Origin: Rathayibacter_A sp036510655
GTDB lineage: Bacteria; Actinomycetota; Actinomycetes; Actinomycetales; Microbacteriaceae
Reading direction: 5' to 3'
Length of the DNA stretch: 64,000 bases
Assembly: GCA_036510655.1 (NCBI GenBank)
Contig: DATCDQ010000021.1
Location: 1 to 64,000, forward strand
The notes beneath the pieces are model-generated. The model worked only from the letters and a program-made list of their open reading frames with translations, searched no databases and was not told the DNA's origin. How positions within the stretch are numbered: position 1 is the stretch's first letter; each line of letters opens with the position of its first letter. Made by a program: the position numbers and the translations under genes. Positions 31,805 to 41,320 of this stretch are shown here, one piece after another.

Positions 31805-32320
31805 ATGGATACACCGTCTACTCCTCTGCCGACCGGATCCGGCGACCTGTCCGCTTTCAAACAGGCATTCCGACGCCATGCCGCCGGTGTCGCGATCGTC
31901 ACCGCCCTGCGCCCGGACGGCACCCCGGTCGGCTTCACTGCAACCTCGCTCGCTTCGCTTTCCGCGGTCCCTCCGCTCGCCAGCTTCAACATGGCGCGGA
32001 CCGCCAGCGCCTGGCCAGCCGTTGCTGCAACGGACTTCGTCATCATTCACATGCTCGGCGTGCGCAATCGCGAGGTGGCTGAACTCATGGCTGGTGACAA
32101 CAGCATCCGCTTCGTCGGCGATCACTGGGCGCCCGGCCCGCACGGTATTCCGTTGATCCGCGATGTGACCGGCTGGATGCTCGGCCACATCGTCGAGCGC
32201 ATTCCCGTTCACGACAACGCGGTCGTCGTCGCGGAGATCGTCGATGGCGGCCTCGGAAACGAAGACGAAGCACTGCTCTACCACGAGCGCACGTTCATGC
32301 GGCCGGGGAGCCCGGCCTGA
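31805..32320 (+). CDS. flavin reductase family (FMN-binding split barrel) protein
   Basis: A 171-residue flavin-reductase-like domain: AFRRHAAGVAIVTALRPDG, the PVGFTATSLASLSAVPP flavin-binding block, and the C-terminal YHERTFM. Members reduce FMN/FAD with NAD(P)H, often as part of two-component monooxygenases. No monooxygenase partner is nearby, so the role is open. It is divergent from hisD and convergent with dnaE. Confidence 0.87.
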   Translation: MDTPSTPLPTGSGDLSAFKQAFRRHAAGVAIVTALRPDGTPVGFTATSLASLSAVPPLASFNMARTASAWPAVAATDFVIIHMLGVRNREVAELMAGDNSIRFVGDHWAPGPHGIPLIRDVTGWMLGHIVERIPVHDNAVVVAEIVDGGLGNEDEALLYHERTFMRPGSPA

Positions 32321-32339
32321 GTAACGCGCCCGTGTCCGG

Positions 32340-35300
32340 CTAACCCAGGCAGTGCGGCCCGAGCAGGCTCTTCAGCTCGCCGTACAGGTCCGCAGACACC
32401 GTCACAGGGCGCGGCACCTCGAACACCCGAGCCGTCTGCCCCGTGATCAGTTTCAATCGCACCTCGCTGGCACCACGGTGTCTGGAAAGGATCTCGCTCA
32501 GGCTCGTCATGGTGCCGGTCGTCGCACGAGTGTCGGCCACGTTGATCGTCAGCGGCCCCGAGTCGAGCTCCTGGCCGAATTCCGGAGTGGTCAAATTGAA
32601 CGCGTGCAAATTCATGCCGTCATCGCGCAGGCTGACGCGCCCGCGCACGACGACGATGCTGTCGCCGATCAGAGCGGGCGAGAACTCGAGGTAAGCCTTG
32701 CCCATGAACATCACGGTGATCTCGCCACCGAAGTCCTCAACCTGGATCATGCCATACTGATTGCCCGACTTCTTCGCAACGCGATGTTGCACACTCGTAA
32801 TCAACCCCGCGATGGTCACCGTGTCACCGTCCTGGGTGTGCTCGGACGCCATCAGGTCGGCAATCGTCGTGCTGGCGTGCTTCGCCAGCGCCGTCTCGAG
32901 GCCGGCAAGCGGGTGGTCTGACACGTAGAGCCCCAACATCTCGCGCTCGAATGCAAGCTTGTCCTTCTTGGCCCACTCCGGTCGATCCGGCACGCGGTCC
33001 GTTGCCTGCGGGTCATCGAAGAGGCTGTCGAAGTCGAACCCGACGTTGCCGTGTTCTTCGTCCCGTTTGATCTTCACCGCGGACTCAACGGCCGACTCGT
33101 GGATCTCGACCATCCCGCGCCGTGTCGCGCCGAGTGAATCGAATGCGCCGGCCTTCACGAGAGACTCGACCGTGCGCTTGTTGGCGACCGAAATCGGCAC
33201 CTTGCGCAGGAAATCGTGGAACGACTCGAACCGGCCCTTGCTTTCGCGGGCCGCGCGAATGGCATCCACAACGGCGAAGCCGACATTGCGCACCGCACCC
33301 ATCCCGAACCGGATGTCCTCGCTGACGGCTGCAAAGTACCCGATCGACTCGTTGACGTCGGGCGGCAGCACCCGGATGCCCATCCGCCTGCACTCGTTGA
33401 GATAGATGGCCATCTTGTCCTTGGAGTCACCGACGCTGGTCAGCAGTGCCGCCATGTACTCCGCCGGATAGTGCGCCTTCAGGTAGGCGGTCCAATACGA
33501 GACGACACCGTATGCCGCGGAATGCGCCTTGTTGAATGCGTAGTCGGAGAACGGTAGGAGGATGTCCCAGAGCGTGGCGATCGCGGCATCCGAGTAGCCG
33601 TTGGACTTCATGCCCGCTTCGAACCCCGCGTACTGCTTGTCGAGCTCAGACTTCTTCTTCTTGCCCATTGCGCGCCGCAGAATGTCGGCCTGGCCGAGCG
33701 AGAAGCCGGCCACCTTCTGCGCGATCGCCATCACCTGCTCCTGGTAGATGATCAGGCCGTAACTGGTCGAGAGGATCTCGGCGAGGGGTTCCTCCAGCTC
33801 AGGGTGGATCGGCGTGATCTCCTGGAGACCGTTCTTGCGCAGCGCATAGTTGTTGTGCGAGTTCGCGCCCATCGGGCCCGGCCGGTACAACGCGATCAGG
33901 GCCGAGATGTCCTCGAAGTTGTCCGGCTTCATCAAGCGCAGCAACGACCGCATCGGCCCGCCGTCCAACTGGAACACCCCGAGCGTGTCGCCGCGGGAGA
34001 GCAGTTCGTATGCGTCGGGGTCATCCAGGGTGAGCGCCTCGAGCTCGAGCCTGTGGCCGCGATTGGACTCGATGTTGTCCAACGCGTCGTTGATGATGGT
34101 GAGGTTCCGCAACCCCAGGAAGTCCATCTTGATCAGGCCGAGCGTTTCGCAGGCCGGGTAGTCGAACTGGGTGACGATCTGGCCGTCCTGCTCGCGCTTC
34201 ATCACCGGAACAATGTCGATCAGCGGATCGCTGGACATGATCACACCCGCGGCGTGTACGCCCCACTGCCGCTTCAGGTTCTCGATGCCGAGCGCGGTAT
34301 CGAAGACGGTGCGCGCCTCCGGATCGGTCTCGACGACCGTCCGCAGATCGACCGCTTCCTTGTAACGCGGGTGGTTCTTGTCGAAGATCCCGGTCAGAGG
34401 GATGTCCTTGCCCATCACGGGTGGCGGCATCGCCTTGGTGAGCTTCTCCCCCATGCTGAACGGAAACCCGAGCACCCGCCCGGCGTCTTTCAGTGCCTGT
34501 TTCGCCTTGATCGTTCCGTACGTGACGATCTGCGCGACGCGTTCCTCGCCATACTTCTCCGTGACGTATCGGATCACCTCTGTGCGTCTACGGTCGTCGA
34601 AGTCCACGTCGAAGTCGGGCATCGACACACGATCCGGGTTGAGGAATCGCTCGAAGATGAGGCCGTGCTGCAACGGGTCCAGGTCGGTGATCCGCATGGC
34701 ATACGCCGCCATCGAGCCCGCGCCGGAGCCGCGCCCCGGTCCGACCCGGATGCCGTTGCGCTTCGACCAGTTGATGAAGTCGGCGACGACCAGAAAATAT
34801 CCGGGGAATCCCATTTGGGAGATGACGCCGAGTTCGTAGTCGGCGCGCGCCCTGACCTCAGCAGAGATTCCGCCGGGGTAACGCCCGCGCAGGCCCTCCT
34901 CGACCTCTTTGACGAACCAACTCTGCTCGGTCTCGCCGTCCGGCACCGGGAACCGTGGCATGTAGTTCGCCACGGTGTCGAACCGCACGTTGCAGCGCTC
35001 GGCGATCAGCAGGGTGTTGTCGCAGGCATCCGGGTGGTCGCGAAACAGCTGCCGCATCTGCTGCGCGCTCTTGAGGTAGAACTCGTCTGCATCGAACTTG
35101 AAGCGATTCGGGTCGTCCAACGTCGATCCGGACTGCACGCAGAGCAAGGCGGCGTGGCTGCCCGCGTCCTTCGCGTGCGTGTAGTGCAGATCGTTCGTGC
35201 CGACCAGAGGAAGGCCGAGCTCCTTCGCGAGTCGAAGCAGGTCCGTCATGATCCGTCGCTCGATGCCGAGGCCGTGGTCCATGATCTCGCAGAAGAAGTT

Positions 35301-35855
35301 GTCGGCGCCGAAGATATCGCGGAACTCCGCCGCGGCGGCAACCGCCTCGGTGTACTGACCGAGTCGCAAACGAGTCTGCACCTCGCCGCTCGGGCAGCCC
35401 GTCGTGGCGATCAAGCCCTTGCCGTAGGTCTGCAGGAGTTCGCGGTCCATCCGCGGTTTGAAGTAGTAACCCTCGATCGACGCTTTCGACGACAGCCGGA
35501 ACAGGTTGTGCATGCCCTCCGTCGTCTCGGCGAGCAGCGTCATATGCGTGTACGCACCCGAGCCGGAGACGTCATCGCCTCCGCCGTTTCCCCAGCGCAC
35601 CCGGGTGCGGTCGGTTCTGCCTGTTCCGGGCGTCAGATACGCCTCTGTGCCGATGATCGGCTTGATGCCGGCTTCGGTGGCCGTCTTCCAGAAATCGAAT
35701 GCGCCGAACATGTTGCCGTGGTCGGTGATCGCAACGGCGGGCATCCCCTGTTCGACCGCCGCCTCGACCAGTGGCTTGATGCGTGCTGCGCCGTCGAGCA
35801 TCGAGTACTCGCTGTGGACGTGGAGGTGAACGAACGAATCGTCGGTGGCTGGCAC
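32340..35855 (-). CDS. dnaE: DNA polymerase III alpha subunit (DnaE1)
   Basis: The 1171-residue replicative polymerase has an N-terminal PHP domain with apparently intact metal ligands (HLHVHSEYSMLDG, ITDHGNMFG), which in actinobacteria gives proofreading activity; the palm with catalytic Asps in MPDFDVDFDDR near residue 411; LSTSYGLIIYQEQVM; tandem HhH; and a C-terminal OB domain (TVTIAGLITSVQHRVAK). It lies at the downstream end of the division block, following rluD. Confidence 0.97.
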   Translation of the reverse strand: MPATDDSFVHLHVHSEYSMLDGAARIKPLVEAAVEQGMPAVAITDHGNMFGAFDFWKTATEAGIKPIIGTEAYLTPGTGRTDRTRVRWGNGGGDDVSGSGAYTHMTLLAETTEGMHNLFRLSSKASIEGYYFKPRMDRELLQTYGKGLIATTGCPSGEVQTRLRLGQYTEAVAAAAEFRDIFGADNFFCEIMDHGLGIERRIMTDLLRLAKELGLPLVGTNDLHYTHAKDAGSHAALLCVQSGSTLDDPNRFKFDADEFYLKSAQQMRQLFRDHPDACDNTLLIAERCNVRFDTVANYMPRFPVPDGETEQSWFVKEVEEGLRGRYPGGISAEVRARADYELGVISQMGFPGYFLVVADFINWSKRNGIRVGPGRGSGAGSMAAYAMRITDLDPLQHGLIFERFLNPDRVSMPDFDVDFDDRRRTEVIRYVTEKYGEERVAQIVTYGTIKAKQALKDAGRVLGFPFSMGEKLTKAMPPPVMGKDIPLTGIFDKNHPRYKEAVDLRTVVETDPEARTVFDTALGIENLKRQWGVHAAGVIMSSDPLIDIVPVMKREQDGQIVTQFDYPACETLGLIKMDFLGLRNLTIINDALDNIESNRGHRLELEALTLDDPDAYELLSRGDTLGVFQLDGGPMRSLLRLMKPDNFEDISALIALYRPGPMGANSHNNYALRKNGLQEITPIHPELEEPLAEILSTSYGLIIYQEQVMAIAQKVAGFSLGQADILRRAMGKKKKSELDKQYAGFEAGMKSNGYSDAAIATLWDILLPFSDYAFNKAHSAAYGVVSYWTAYLKAHYPAEYMAALLTSVGDSKDKMAIYLNECRRMGIRVLPPDVNESIGYFAAVSEDIRFGMGAVRNVGFAVVDAIRAARESKGRFESFHDFLRKVPISVANKRTVESLVKAGAFDSLGATRRGMVEIHESAVESAVKIKRDEEHGNVGFDFDSLFDDPQATDRVPDRPEWAKKDKLAFEREMLGLYVSDHPLAGLETALAKHASTTIADLMASEHTQDGDTVTIAGLITSVQHRVAKKSGNQYGMIQVEDFGGEITVMFMGKAYLEFSPALIGDSIVVVRGRVSLRDDGMNLHAFNLTTPEFGQELDSGPLTINVADTRATTGTMTSLSEILSRHRGASEVRLKLITGQTARVFEVPRPVTVSADLYGELKSLLGPHCLG

Positions 35856-35929
35856 TGCAACTGCTTCCGGTTTTTGCTGGGGGTGAACTGCCGCACGGCG
35901 TGGGCTGTCGCTGCGGCCGTGCTCTCAGC

Positions 35930-36850
35930 CTAATTCTCGCTCAGGACATCCAGCGCAAGGCGCAGGTCGCTCGGGTAGTCGGCGGTGAATTCGACCCACT
36001 GCCCCGATCCCGGATGGTGGAATGCGAGCCTGAACGCGTGCAACCACTGGCGCGTCAGCCCGAGCCGGGCCGTCAGCGTCGGGTCCGCTCCGTACATCGT
36101 GTCTCCAACCAGCGGATGCCGCTGCGCAGCCAAGTGCACTCGAATCTGGTGCGTGCGTCCCGTCTCCAGGTGGATCTCCAGCAGACTCGCGGCGCGGAAA
36201 GCCTCCAGCGTCTCGTAGTGGGTCACCGATGGCTTGCCGCTCGAGACGATCGCGAACTTCCAGTCTGACTTCGGGTGTCGACCGATCGGCGCATCGATTG
36301 TGCCGGCCGACGGATCCGGATGCCCCTGCGCGACCGCGTGATAGATCTTCTCGACTTCGCGGTCGTGAAATGCCCGCTTGAGTGCGGTGTATGCACGTTC
36401 GCTTTTCGCGACGACCATCAGGCCACTGGTGCCCGCGTCCAGCCGGTGAACGATTCCGGCTCGTTCCGCAGCACCGGATGTCGAGATCCTGAACCCCGCG
36501 GCGGCCAGCGCCCCCGGCACAGTCGGCCCGCTCCAGCCGACCGAGGGATGGGCGGCCACGCCGGCCGGTTTGTCTACGACGATGATGTCCTCATCGTCGT
36601 GCACGATCGACAACTCTGGCACCGCGAGAGGCACGATGGTCGCCTCGTGACGCGGCTCCCAGCTGACCTCGATCACACCCCCGGCGTGCAGCCGATCTGA
36701 TTTTCCGACGGCCACGCCGTCGATGCTCACCCCGCCCGATTCGGCCACTTCGGCCGCGAACGTGCGGGAGAACCCGAGGAGCTTGGCCAGCCCGGCATCG
36801 ACGCGCGCACCGTCCAAACCATCCGGCAACGGAAGCCGACGTGATTCCAT
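35930..36850 (-). CDS. rluD: RluA-family (RluD-like) 23S rRNA pseudouridine synthase
   Basis: A 306-residue protein with an N-terminal S4 RNA-binding domain (about 15-70) and a catalytic domain with the RluA motif HRLDAGTSGLMV containing the catalytic Asp. RluD-type enzymes modify helix 69 of 23S rRNA. The position downstream of lspA (9 bp) is conserved widely in bacteria. The assignment of RluD rather than another RluA family member rests on this context. Confidence 0.9.
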   Translation of the reverse strand: MESRRLPLPDGLDGARVDAGLAKLLGFSRTFAAEVAESGGVSIDGVAVGKSDRLHAGGVIEVSWEPRHEATIVPLAVPELSIVHDDEDIIVVDKPAGVAAHPSVGWSGPTVPGALAAAGFRISTSGAAERAGIVHRLDAGTSGLMVVAKSERAYTALKRAFHDREVEKIYHAVAQGHPDPSAGTIDAPIGRHPKSDWKFAIVSSGKPSVTHYETLEAFRAASLLEIHLETGRTHQIRVHLAAQRHPLVGDTMYGADPTLTARLGLTRQWLHAFRLAFHHPGSGQWVEFTADYPSDLRLALDVLSEN

Positions 36851-36859
36851 CGACGCCGC

Positions 36860-37492
36860 CTAGATCGCGCTGGAGCGTCGGCTGCTGCCGTCGCCTGGCG
36901 CATCGTGCGAACCGTCTGATGCGTCGCGATCTTCCGCGTCCGCGTCTGTCGTTTCCGCATCTGTCGCTTCGGCGTCAGCGCGCGTATGGTGCGATCCGTC
37001 GAGAGCGACACCGCGCATCGTGAGGATTAAGAACAGCACCATGCTGGAAACGATCGCGACATCCGCGAGGTTGAAGATCGCCGGCAGCAGCGGGATCTGC
37101 AGGAAATCCACGACCTCTCCCCGGCCGAACCCCGGGGCTCTGGTCAATCGATCTGTGAGGTTTCCAAGCAGTCCTCCGAGCAGCAAGCCGAACAAGATCG
37201 CCCAGGCGATCGATCGGATCCGACGCGCGAACCAGATGACGAACACGAGCACACCACACGCGATGATGGTGAAGATCCAGGTCGAGCCCGCTCCAATGGA
37301 GAATGCGGCCCCGGAATTCTTGACGAAATAGAACTGAAGCAACTGGCCGAGCACTTCGACGCGCACGTCCTCGGTCAGGTGAACGACAACGAGAAACTTC
37401 GCGATCTGATCAATGACAAGAACGATCAAGGCCACGACGGCCAAGATCACGATCGCCCGAACGCTGACCTTCGACCGAGACTTATCCGCCAA
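36860..37492 (-). CDS. lspA: lipoprotein signal peptidase (signal peptidase II)
   Basis: A 210-residue protein with four membrane helices and both catalytic aspartates, in GNLTDRLTR and IFNLADVAI; it cleaves prolipoproteins such as CtaC ahead of the lipidated Cys. An acidic tail of about 45 residues rich in Asp, Ala and Thr follows the last helix and is specific to this protein. The likely start is TTG at 37492, inside the divIVA end (11-bp overlap), matching N-termini of the MADKSRSKV type. The reading further upstream is antisense-like junk. Confidence 0.9.
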   Translation of the reverse strand: MADKSRSKVSVRAIVILAVVALIVLVIDQIAKFLVVVHLTEDVRVEVLGQLLQFYFVKNSGAAFSIGAGSTWIFTIIACGVLVFVIWFARRIRSIAWAILFGLLLGGLLGNLTDRLTRAPGFGRGEVVDFLQIPLLPAIFNLADVAIVSSMVLFLILTMRGVALDGSHHTRADAEATDAETTDADAEDRDASDGSHDAPGDGSSRRSSAI

Positions 37493-38189
37493 AGCTCTGC
37501 AGCGTCGGCGGTTGAGTCGCGCCCGCGGCCTCACCGAGGCCCGGTGCCTGTCCGACGACCGGGAATTGGCCGGACGCCGCGGCGACCGGTGCCGGGCCGC
37601 CGGAAACTCCGGAGGCATCCAGGTCACGCAATTGACTCTCGATGTAGCTCTTCAGCTTCGCACGGTAGTCACGCTCGAAGGTACGCAGTTCGTCGATGCG
37701 GTGCTCGAGACCCGCACGTTCTTGATCGAGCGCCGAGATCTGAGCACGCTGCTTCGACTCGGCCTCCGCCACGACGCGTGCCGCTGTGGCATGCCCTTCG
37801 GCAATCAGGGCATCGCGCTTTTCGATACCCTCGCGCACGTGCTCCTCATGCAACCGCCGGGCCAACTGCAACAGGTTGTTCGTGCCGGCCGTCTCGTCCA
37901 CGGCGGCAGCGACGGCCGGCGCTGCGACAACGGCCGCAACCGGCGCGACCGCGGCCGCAACCGGCACGGGTGCCGGCTGTTCGACTACTGGTGCGACCGG
38001 ACGAGTTTCCTGCGGTCGCGAGTCCCCGGCAGCCAGTCGCTGCTTCAGCTCGTCGTTCTCCTGATTGAGTCTGCGGAGTTCGATGACAACTTCGTCAAGA
38101 AAGTCGTCGACCTCGTCTTGGTCATAGCCCTCACGGAACTTCGTCGGCTGAAACCGCTTGTTGACCACATCTTCCGGAGTTAGCGCCAT
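37482..38189 (-). CDS. divIVA: DivIVA/Wag31-type cell division and polar growth protein
   Basis: A 235-residue protein with the DivIVA N-terminal domain (LTPEDVVNKRFQPTKFREGYD) followed by a first coiled coil, an Ala/Pro/Val-rich linker (about 60-100) and a long second coiled coil (about 105-190). It marks negatively curved membranes and poles and recruits the envelope synthesis machinery. Its stop overlaps the lspA start. Start ATG at 38189. Confidence 0.94.
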   Translation of the reverse strand: MALTPEDVVNKRFQPTKFREGYDQDEVDDFLDEVVIELRRLNQENDELKQRLAAGDSRPQETRPVAPVVEQPAPVPVAAAVAPVAAVVAAPAVAAAVDETAGTNNLLQLARRLHEEHVREGIEKRDALIAEGHATAARVVAEAESKQRAQISALDQERAGLEHRIDELRTFERDYRAKLKSYIESQLRDLDASGVSGGPAPVAAASGQFPVVGQAPGLGEAAGATQPPTLQSFGG

Positions 38190-38311
38190 GGCTTGCCACC
38201 CTTAGAACTTGATTGTATGAACAGAAAGTAACGTTCCGCTAACGCTAGCAAAGGAGGACGATGCTGCGCACGCGCCCCGCTTGCCTTCGCGCCATCAAGA
38301 CTACATCGCCC

Positions 38312-38617
38312 TCAGCCGAGTTGCCGAAGCAGCAGTGTCACATACATGCACACGACGCAAGCCAACATTGTCAGACTCCAACCGAAGTCGATCGCAACGG
38401 GGCCCATCGACATCGGCGGCACGAGTTTGCGGAAGAACTTGATCGGTGGGTCGGTCACCGAATACATCACTTCGGTGAGCACCAGCCCGGCGCCGTGTGG
38501 GCGCCACGACCGGCTGAAATTACGAACGAGGTCGATGACGAAGCGCGCCCACAACGCCAGGAAGAAGATCAAGAACGCGTAATAAAGAAGGTTCGCGATG
38601 ATCGAAACGACAGGCAC
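38312..38617 (-). CDS. YggT family membrane protein
   Basis: A 101-residue protein with two hydrophobic regions (LLYYAFLIFFLALWARFVIDLV and DFGWSLTMLACVVCMYVTLLL) flanking the conserved YSVTDPPIKFFRKLVPP loop of YggT. The conserved place between sepF and divIVA supports a role in division or envelope function. The molecular activity is not known. Confidence 0.92.
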   Translation of the reverse strand: MPVVSIIANLLYYAFLIFFLALWARFVIDLVRNFSRSWRPHGAGLVLTEVMYSVTDPPIKFFRKLVPPMSMGPVAIDFGWSLTMLACVVCMYVTLLLRQLG

Positions 38618-38672
38618 CCCTCAAGTATGACGGACGAAACGTGCCCGTTGATTCCACCGCGATGGCGCAGGC

Positions 38673-39182
38673 TCAAGCCTGAGCGAAGAAGGATGCCTCT
38701 GCGTCGGTGTCCCGGCCGGACGCATGATCGCCCGAGACGACGACGTGCGATGGTGACAGCAAGAAGACCTTGCTCGTGACCCGTTCGATCTTGCCGTACA
38801 AGCCCTGTGAAAGTCCGCTGGCGAAATCGATCAAGCGCCGTGCGTCACTCTCGCTCATCTGGGACAGGTTGATGATCACGGGGATGCCTTCACGAAAGGA
38901 CTCCGCGATCACCTGTGCATCCCGGTACTGGCGCGGGTGAACCGTGAGGATTTCATTCATTTCCTGAACCATCGCATTCCGTGCTGGAGTGTTCTTACGC
39001 AACGGGGTCACCGGGGCTCTACCCGATGATGCGGCGGGCACGCTGGCAACCGGAGCGCCCGCGGCCGACGCGACAGGCGTCGGATGACGCTGCGGCTGCT
39101 GCTGGGCCGGCTGTTCGTCGTACTCGAGTTCCTCGTCGGCCAAGCCGAGGTAGACCATCGTCTTCTTGAGCGGGTTGCTCAT
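38673..39182 (-). CDS. sepF: cell division protein SepF
   Basis: The 169-residue protein starts with the membrane-binding helix MSNPLKKTMVYLGLADEE, then a disordered Gln/Pro/Ala linker, then the SepF core (VHPRQYRDAQVIAESFREG to LSQGLYGKIERVTSKVFLLSP). SepF anchors FtsZ to the membrane and replaces FtsA, which is absent here as in other actinobacteria. Confidence 0.95.
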   Translation of the reverse strand: MSNPLKKTMVYLGLADEELEYDEQPAQQQPQRHPTPVASAAGAPVASVPAASSGRAPVTPLRKNTPARNAMVQEMNEILTVHPRQYRDAQVIAESFREGIPVIINLSQMSESDARRLIDFASGLSQGLYGKIERVTSKVFLLSPSHVVVSGDHASGRDTDAEASFFAQA

Positions 39183-39249
39183 CGTATCCTCCGTGCTGCT
39201 TGTGTCGTGCGAGTTGTCCGTGCGTCATGCATGGTGATCTGCTTCGAGA

Positions 39250-39963
39250 TTAACCTCGAGTCGGACGTTTTCCGGTGATTGCGGTACCAATGCGTAGGTG
39301 TGTCGCGCCCTCGGCAATTGCTGCCTCGAAGTCCTCGGACATGCCGGCCGAGATCGAGCCGGCGTCAGGAGCAAGCGAGCGCACCCGATCCGAGACAGCA
39401 CGAAGACGAGCAAAGGCCGCCCGCGGTTCCTCACCGAGCGGCGCCACGGCCATCACCCCGATCAGGTGCAGCCCCTGGGTGCCGAGAATCTGCTCGACAA
39501 GCCTCTCGAGGCCAGCAGAATCGACACCACCTCGCGCCGGATCGGCTGTGAGGTTGTACTGAATGAAGCAGTCGACGGATGCCACGGATGATTCGAGAGC
39601 GGAGACGAGCGCCGGGCGGTCCACGGAATGGATCACGTGGGCGTACTGCCGCGCCTGCTTGGCCTTCTTGCTCTGCAGTTGGCCGACGAAATGCCAGGTG
39701 AGGTCGAGGTCGGCGCACACGCGGGCCTTTGCCTGCGCCTCTTGATGCCGGTTCTCGCCGACATCCCGCACGCCCAGAGCGGCGAGCTCGCGCACGAGCG
39801 AGGCCGGGTGGAATTTCGTGACCACGATCGTCGTCAATTCGGACGTGGCACGGTCAGCGTCGCGCGCGGCATCCGCGATCCGGCGACGAACCGCGTCAAG
39901 CCGACCCGCCAGATCGCCCGCCGCCGGGACCCCGGTCATTTCCGGCGTCATTTCCGGCGTCAT
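39250..39963 (-). CDS. YggS family PLP homeostasis protein
   Basis: A 237-residue single alanine racemase-like TIM barrel: VVTKFHPASLVRELAAL (PLP Lys), VGENRHQEAQAK, WHFVGQLQSKKAK, and C-terminal SAGMSEDFEAAIAEGATHLR with RIGTAI phosphate binding. It controls free PLP. The first residues MTPEMTPEMTG come from three 12-bp repeats, each offering an ATG (39963, 39951, 39939), so the start is ambiguous by up to eight residues. It follows ftsZ by 22 bp. Confidence 0.92.
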   Translation of the reverse strand: MTPEMTPEMTGVPAAGDLAGRLDAVRRRIADAARDADRATSELTTIVVTKFHPASLVRELAALGVRDVGENRHQEAQAKARVCADLDLTWHFVGQLQSKKAKQARQYAHVIHSVDRPALVSALESSVASVDCFIQYNLTADPARGGVDSAGLERLVEQILGTQGLHLIGVMAVAPLGEEPRAAFARLRAVSDRVRSLAPDAGSISAGMSEDFEAAIAEGATHLRIGTAITGKRPTRG

Positions 39964-39970
39964 TTCGGGC
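39935..39970. repeat. three 12-bp tandem repeats at the yggS start codon
   Basis: Two identical units GTCATTTCCGGC and one variant GTCATTTCGGGC. Each unit supplies a start ATG and codons for M-T-P-E on the minus strand. Copy-number change would keep the frame and alter only the number of starts. Confidence 0.85.
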
Positions 39971-39985
39971 GTCTCTGTGGGGCTG

Positions 39986-41176
39986 TCACTTCAGAAAGTC
40001 GGGGATGTCCAGGTCGTCGGATTCGTCGTCGAACGCCGGATCGACGGCCGCGGCCTGCACCAGCTGCGAGTCCTCGTCCGTCCAGGACGGCCCGTCGGGG
40101 AGGTCGCTCGCTTCGAGTGCTTGGGTGTCGACCAGTCCACTGCCGCTCCGGGCAGCCCCAGCAGCTGCACCGGCTCCCGCTCCTGCAAAGGCCGACACGC
40201 GGTGCGTCTCGTGCGCTGTCGAGCTGGGTTCACCGCTGTCGAAGCCGGCCGCGATGACCGTGACCCGGACTTCGTCGCCGAGCGTGTCGTCGATGACGGC
40301 ACCGAAGATGATGTTCGCCTCGGGATGCACCGCTTCCTGCACGAGACGAGCAGCGTCGTTGATCTCGAAGATCCCGAGAGTCGAGCCACCTTGAATGGAG
40401 AGCAGGACCCCGTGGGCACCCTCGATGCTGGCCTCCAGCAGGGGCGATGCTACGGCCAGTTCGGCGGCCTTGATCGCGCGGTCAGCGCCACGGGACGAGC
40501 CGATGCCCATCAGCGCAGATCCGGCACCCTGCATGACCGACTTGACATCGGCGAAGTCCAAGTTGATCAGGCCTGGCGTCGTGATGAGGTCCGTGATGCC
40601 CTGCACGCCGGCAAGCAGCACCTGATCGGCCGTAGAGAACGCCTCGAGCATGCTGATCCCACGGTCGCTGATCTCCAGCAACCGGTCGTTGGGAACGACG
40701 ATCAGGGTGTCGACTTCTTCTTTCAGACGCGCGACGCCGGCATCGGCCTGTTCTGCCCGGCGCTTGCCCTCGAACCCGAACGGCTTGGTCACGACACCGA
40801 TGGTCAGTGCGCCAATCGACTTCGCGATACGAGCGATCACCGGGGCGCCGCCTGTGCCTGTTCCACCGCCCTCGCCCGCCGTGACGAAGACCATGTCCGC
40901 GCCGGCGAGGGCCTCTTCGATTTCCTCGGCGTGATCCTCGGCGGCGCGGCGGCCGACCTCGGGGTCCGCTCCGGCACCGAGCCCGCGGGTGATCTCGCGG
41001 CCGACGTCGAGCTTGACGTCCGCGTCGCTCATCAACAGCGCTTGAGCATCCGTATTGATGGCGATGAACTCGACCCCGCGCAGGCCGAGCTCGATCATCC
41101 TGTTCACGGCGTTCACGCCGCCGCCGCCGATACCGACGACTTTGATCACGGCGAGGTAGTTCTGGTTTGTAGTCAC
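39986..41176 (-). CDS. ftsZ: cell division GTPase FtsZ
   Basis: The 396-residue tubulin homologue has the G-box GEGGGTGTGGAP (T4 signature), VGIGGGGVNAVNRMI, the T7 loop NLDFADVKSVM, and a C-terminal conserved peptide ending DDLDIPDFLK that binds SepF. GTG at 41176 has GGAGG seven bases upstream; a longer reading from 41239 would run into the hairpin leader. The 144 bp to ftsQ hold the leader and promoter. Confidence 0.97.
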   Translation of the reverse strand: MTTNQNYLAVIKVVGIGGGGVNAVNRMIELGLRGVEFIAINTDAQALLMSDADVKLDVGREITRGLGAGADPEVGRRAAEDHAEEIEEALAGADMVFVTAGEGGGTGTGGAPVIARIAKSIGALTIGVVTKPFGFEGKRRAEQADAGVARLKEEVDTLIVVPNDRLLEISDRGISMLEAFSTADQVLLAGVQGITDLITTPGLINLDFADVKSVMQGAGSALMGIGSSRGADRAIKAAELAVASPLLEASIEGAHGVLLSIQGGSTLGIFEINDAARLVQEAVHPEANIIFGAVIDDTLGDEVRVTVIAAGFDSGEPSSTAHETHRVSAFAGAGAGAAAGAARSGSGLVDTQALEASDLPDGPSWTDEDSQLVQAAAVDPAFDDESDDLDIPDFLK

Positions 41177-41193
41177 GTCCGGCCTCCGCTGGG

Positions 41194-41224
41194 AACTTTC
41201 AACCTCAAGTCGAGGCTTAAAGTT
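41194..41224 (-). promoter_or_regulatory. imperfect hairpin in the ftsZ leader
   Basis: On the minus strand AACTTTAAGCCTC and GAGGTTGAAAGTT pair at 11 of 13 positions around the loop GACTT, ending 17 bases before the GTG and just before the ribosome binding site. Upstream, TTGCATACTGAGCATAACT offers AT-rich -10-like sequence. It could be a stabilising 5' stem or a regulator site. Confidence 0.45.
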
Positions 41225-41320
41225 ATGCTCAGTATGCAATTCCTTTATCTGACGTTAGGTCGCCTCAGCACTCCTGCCTGCAGCGCAGCCCGCGTGTTGG
41301 AAAAATAAAGTCAGTTGCAG

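Noticed and set aside
33804..35933. A 709-codon rightward open frame antisense to dnaE
   Set aside because: It is the opposite-strand shadow of a conserved polymerase gene in GC-rich DNA; its translation is low-complexity Arg/Val/Glu sequence without domains.
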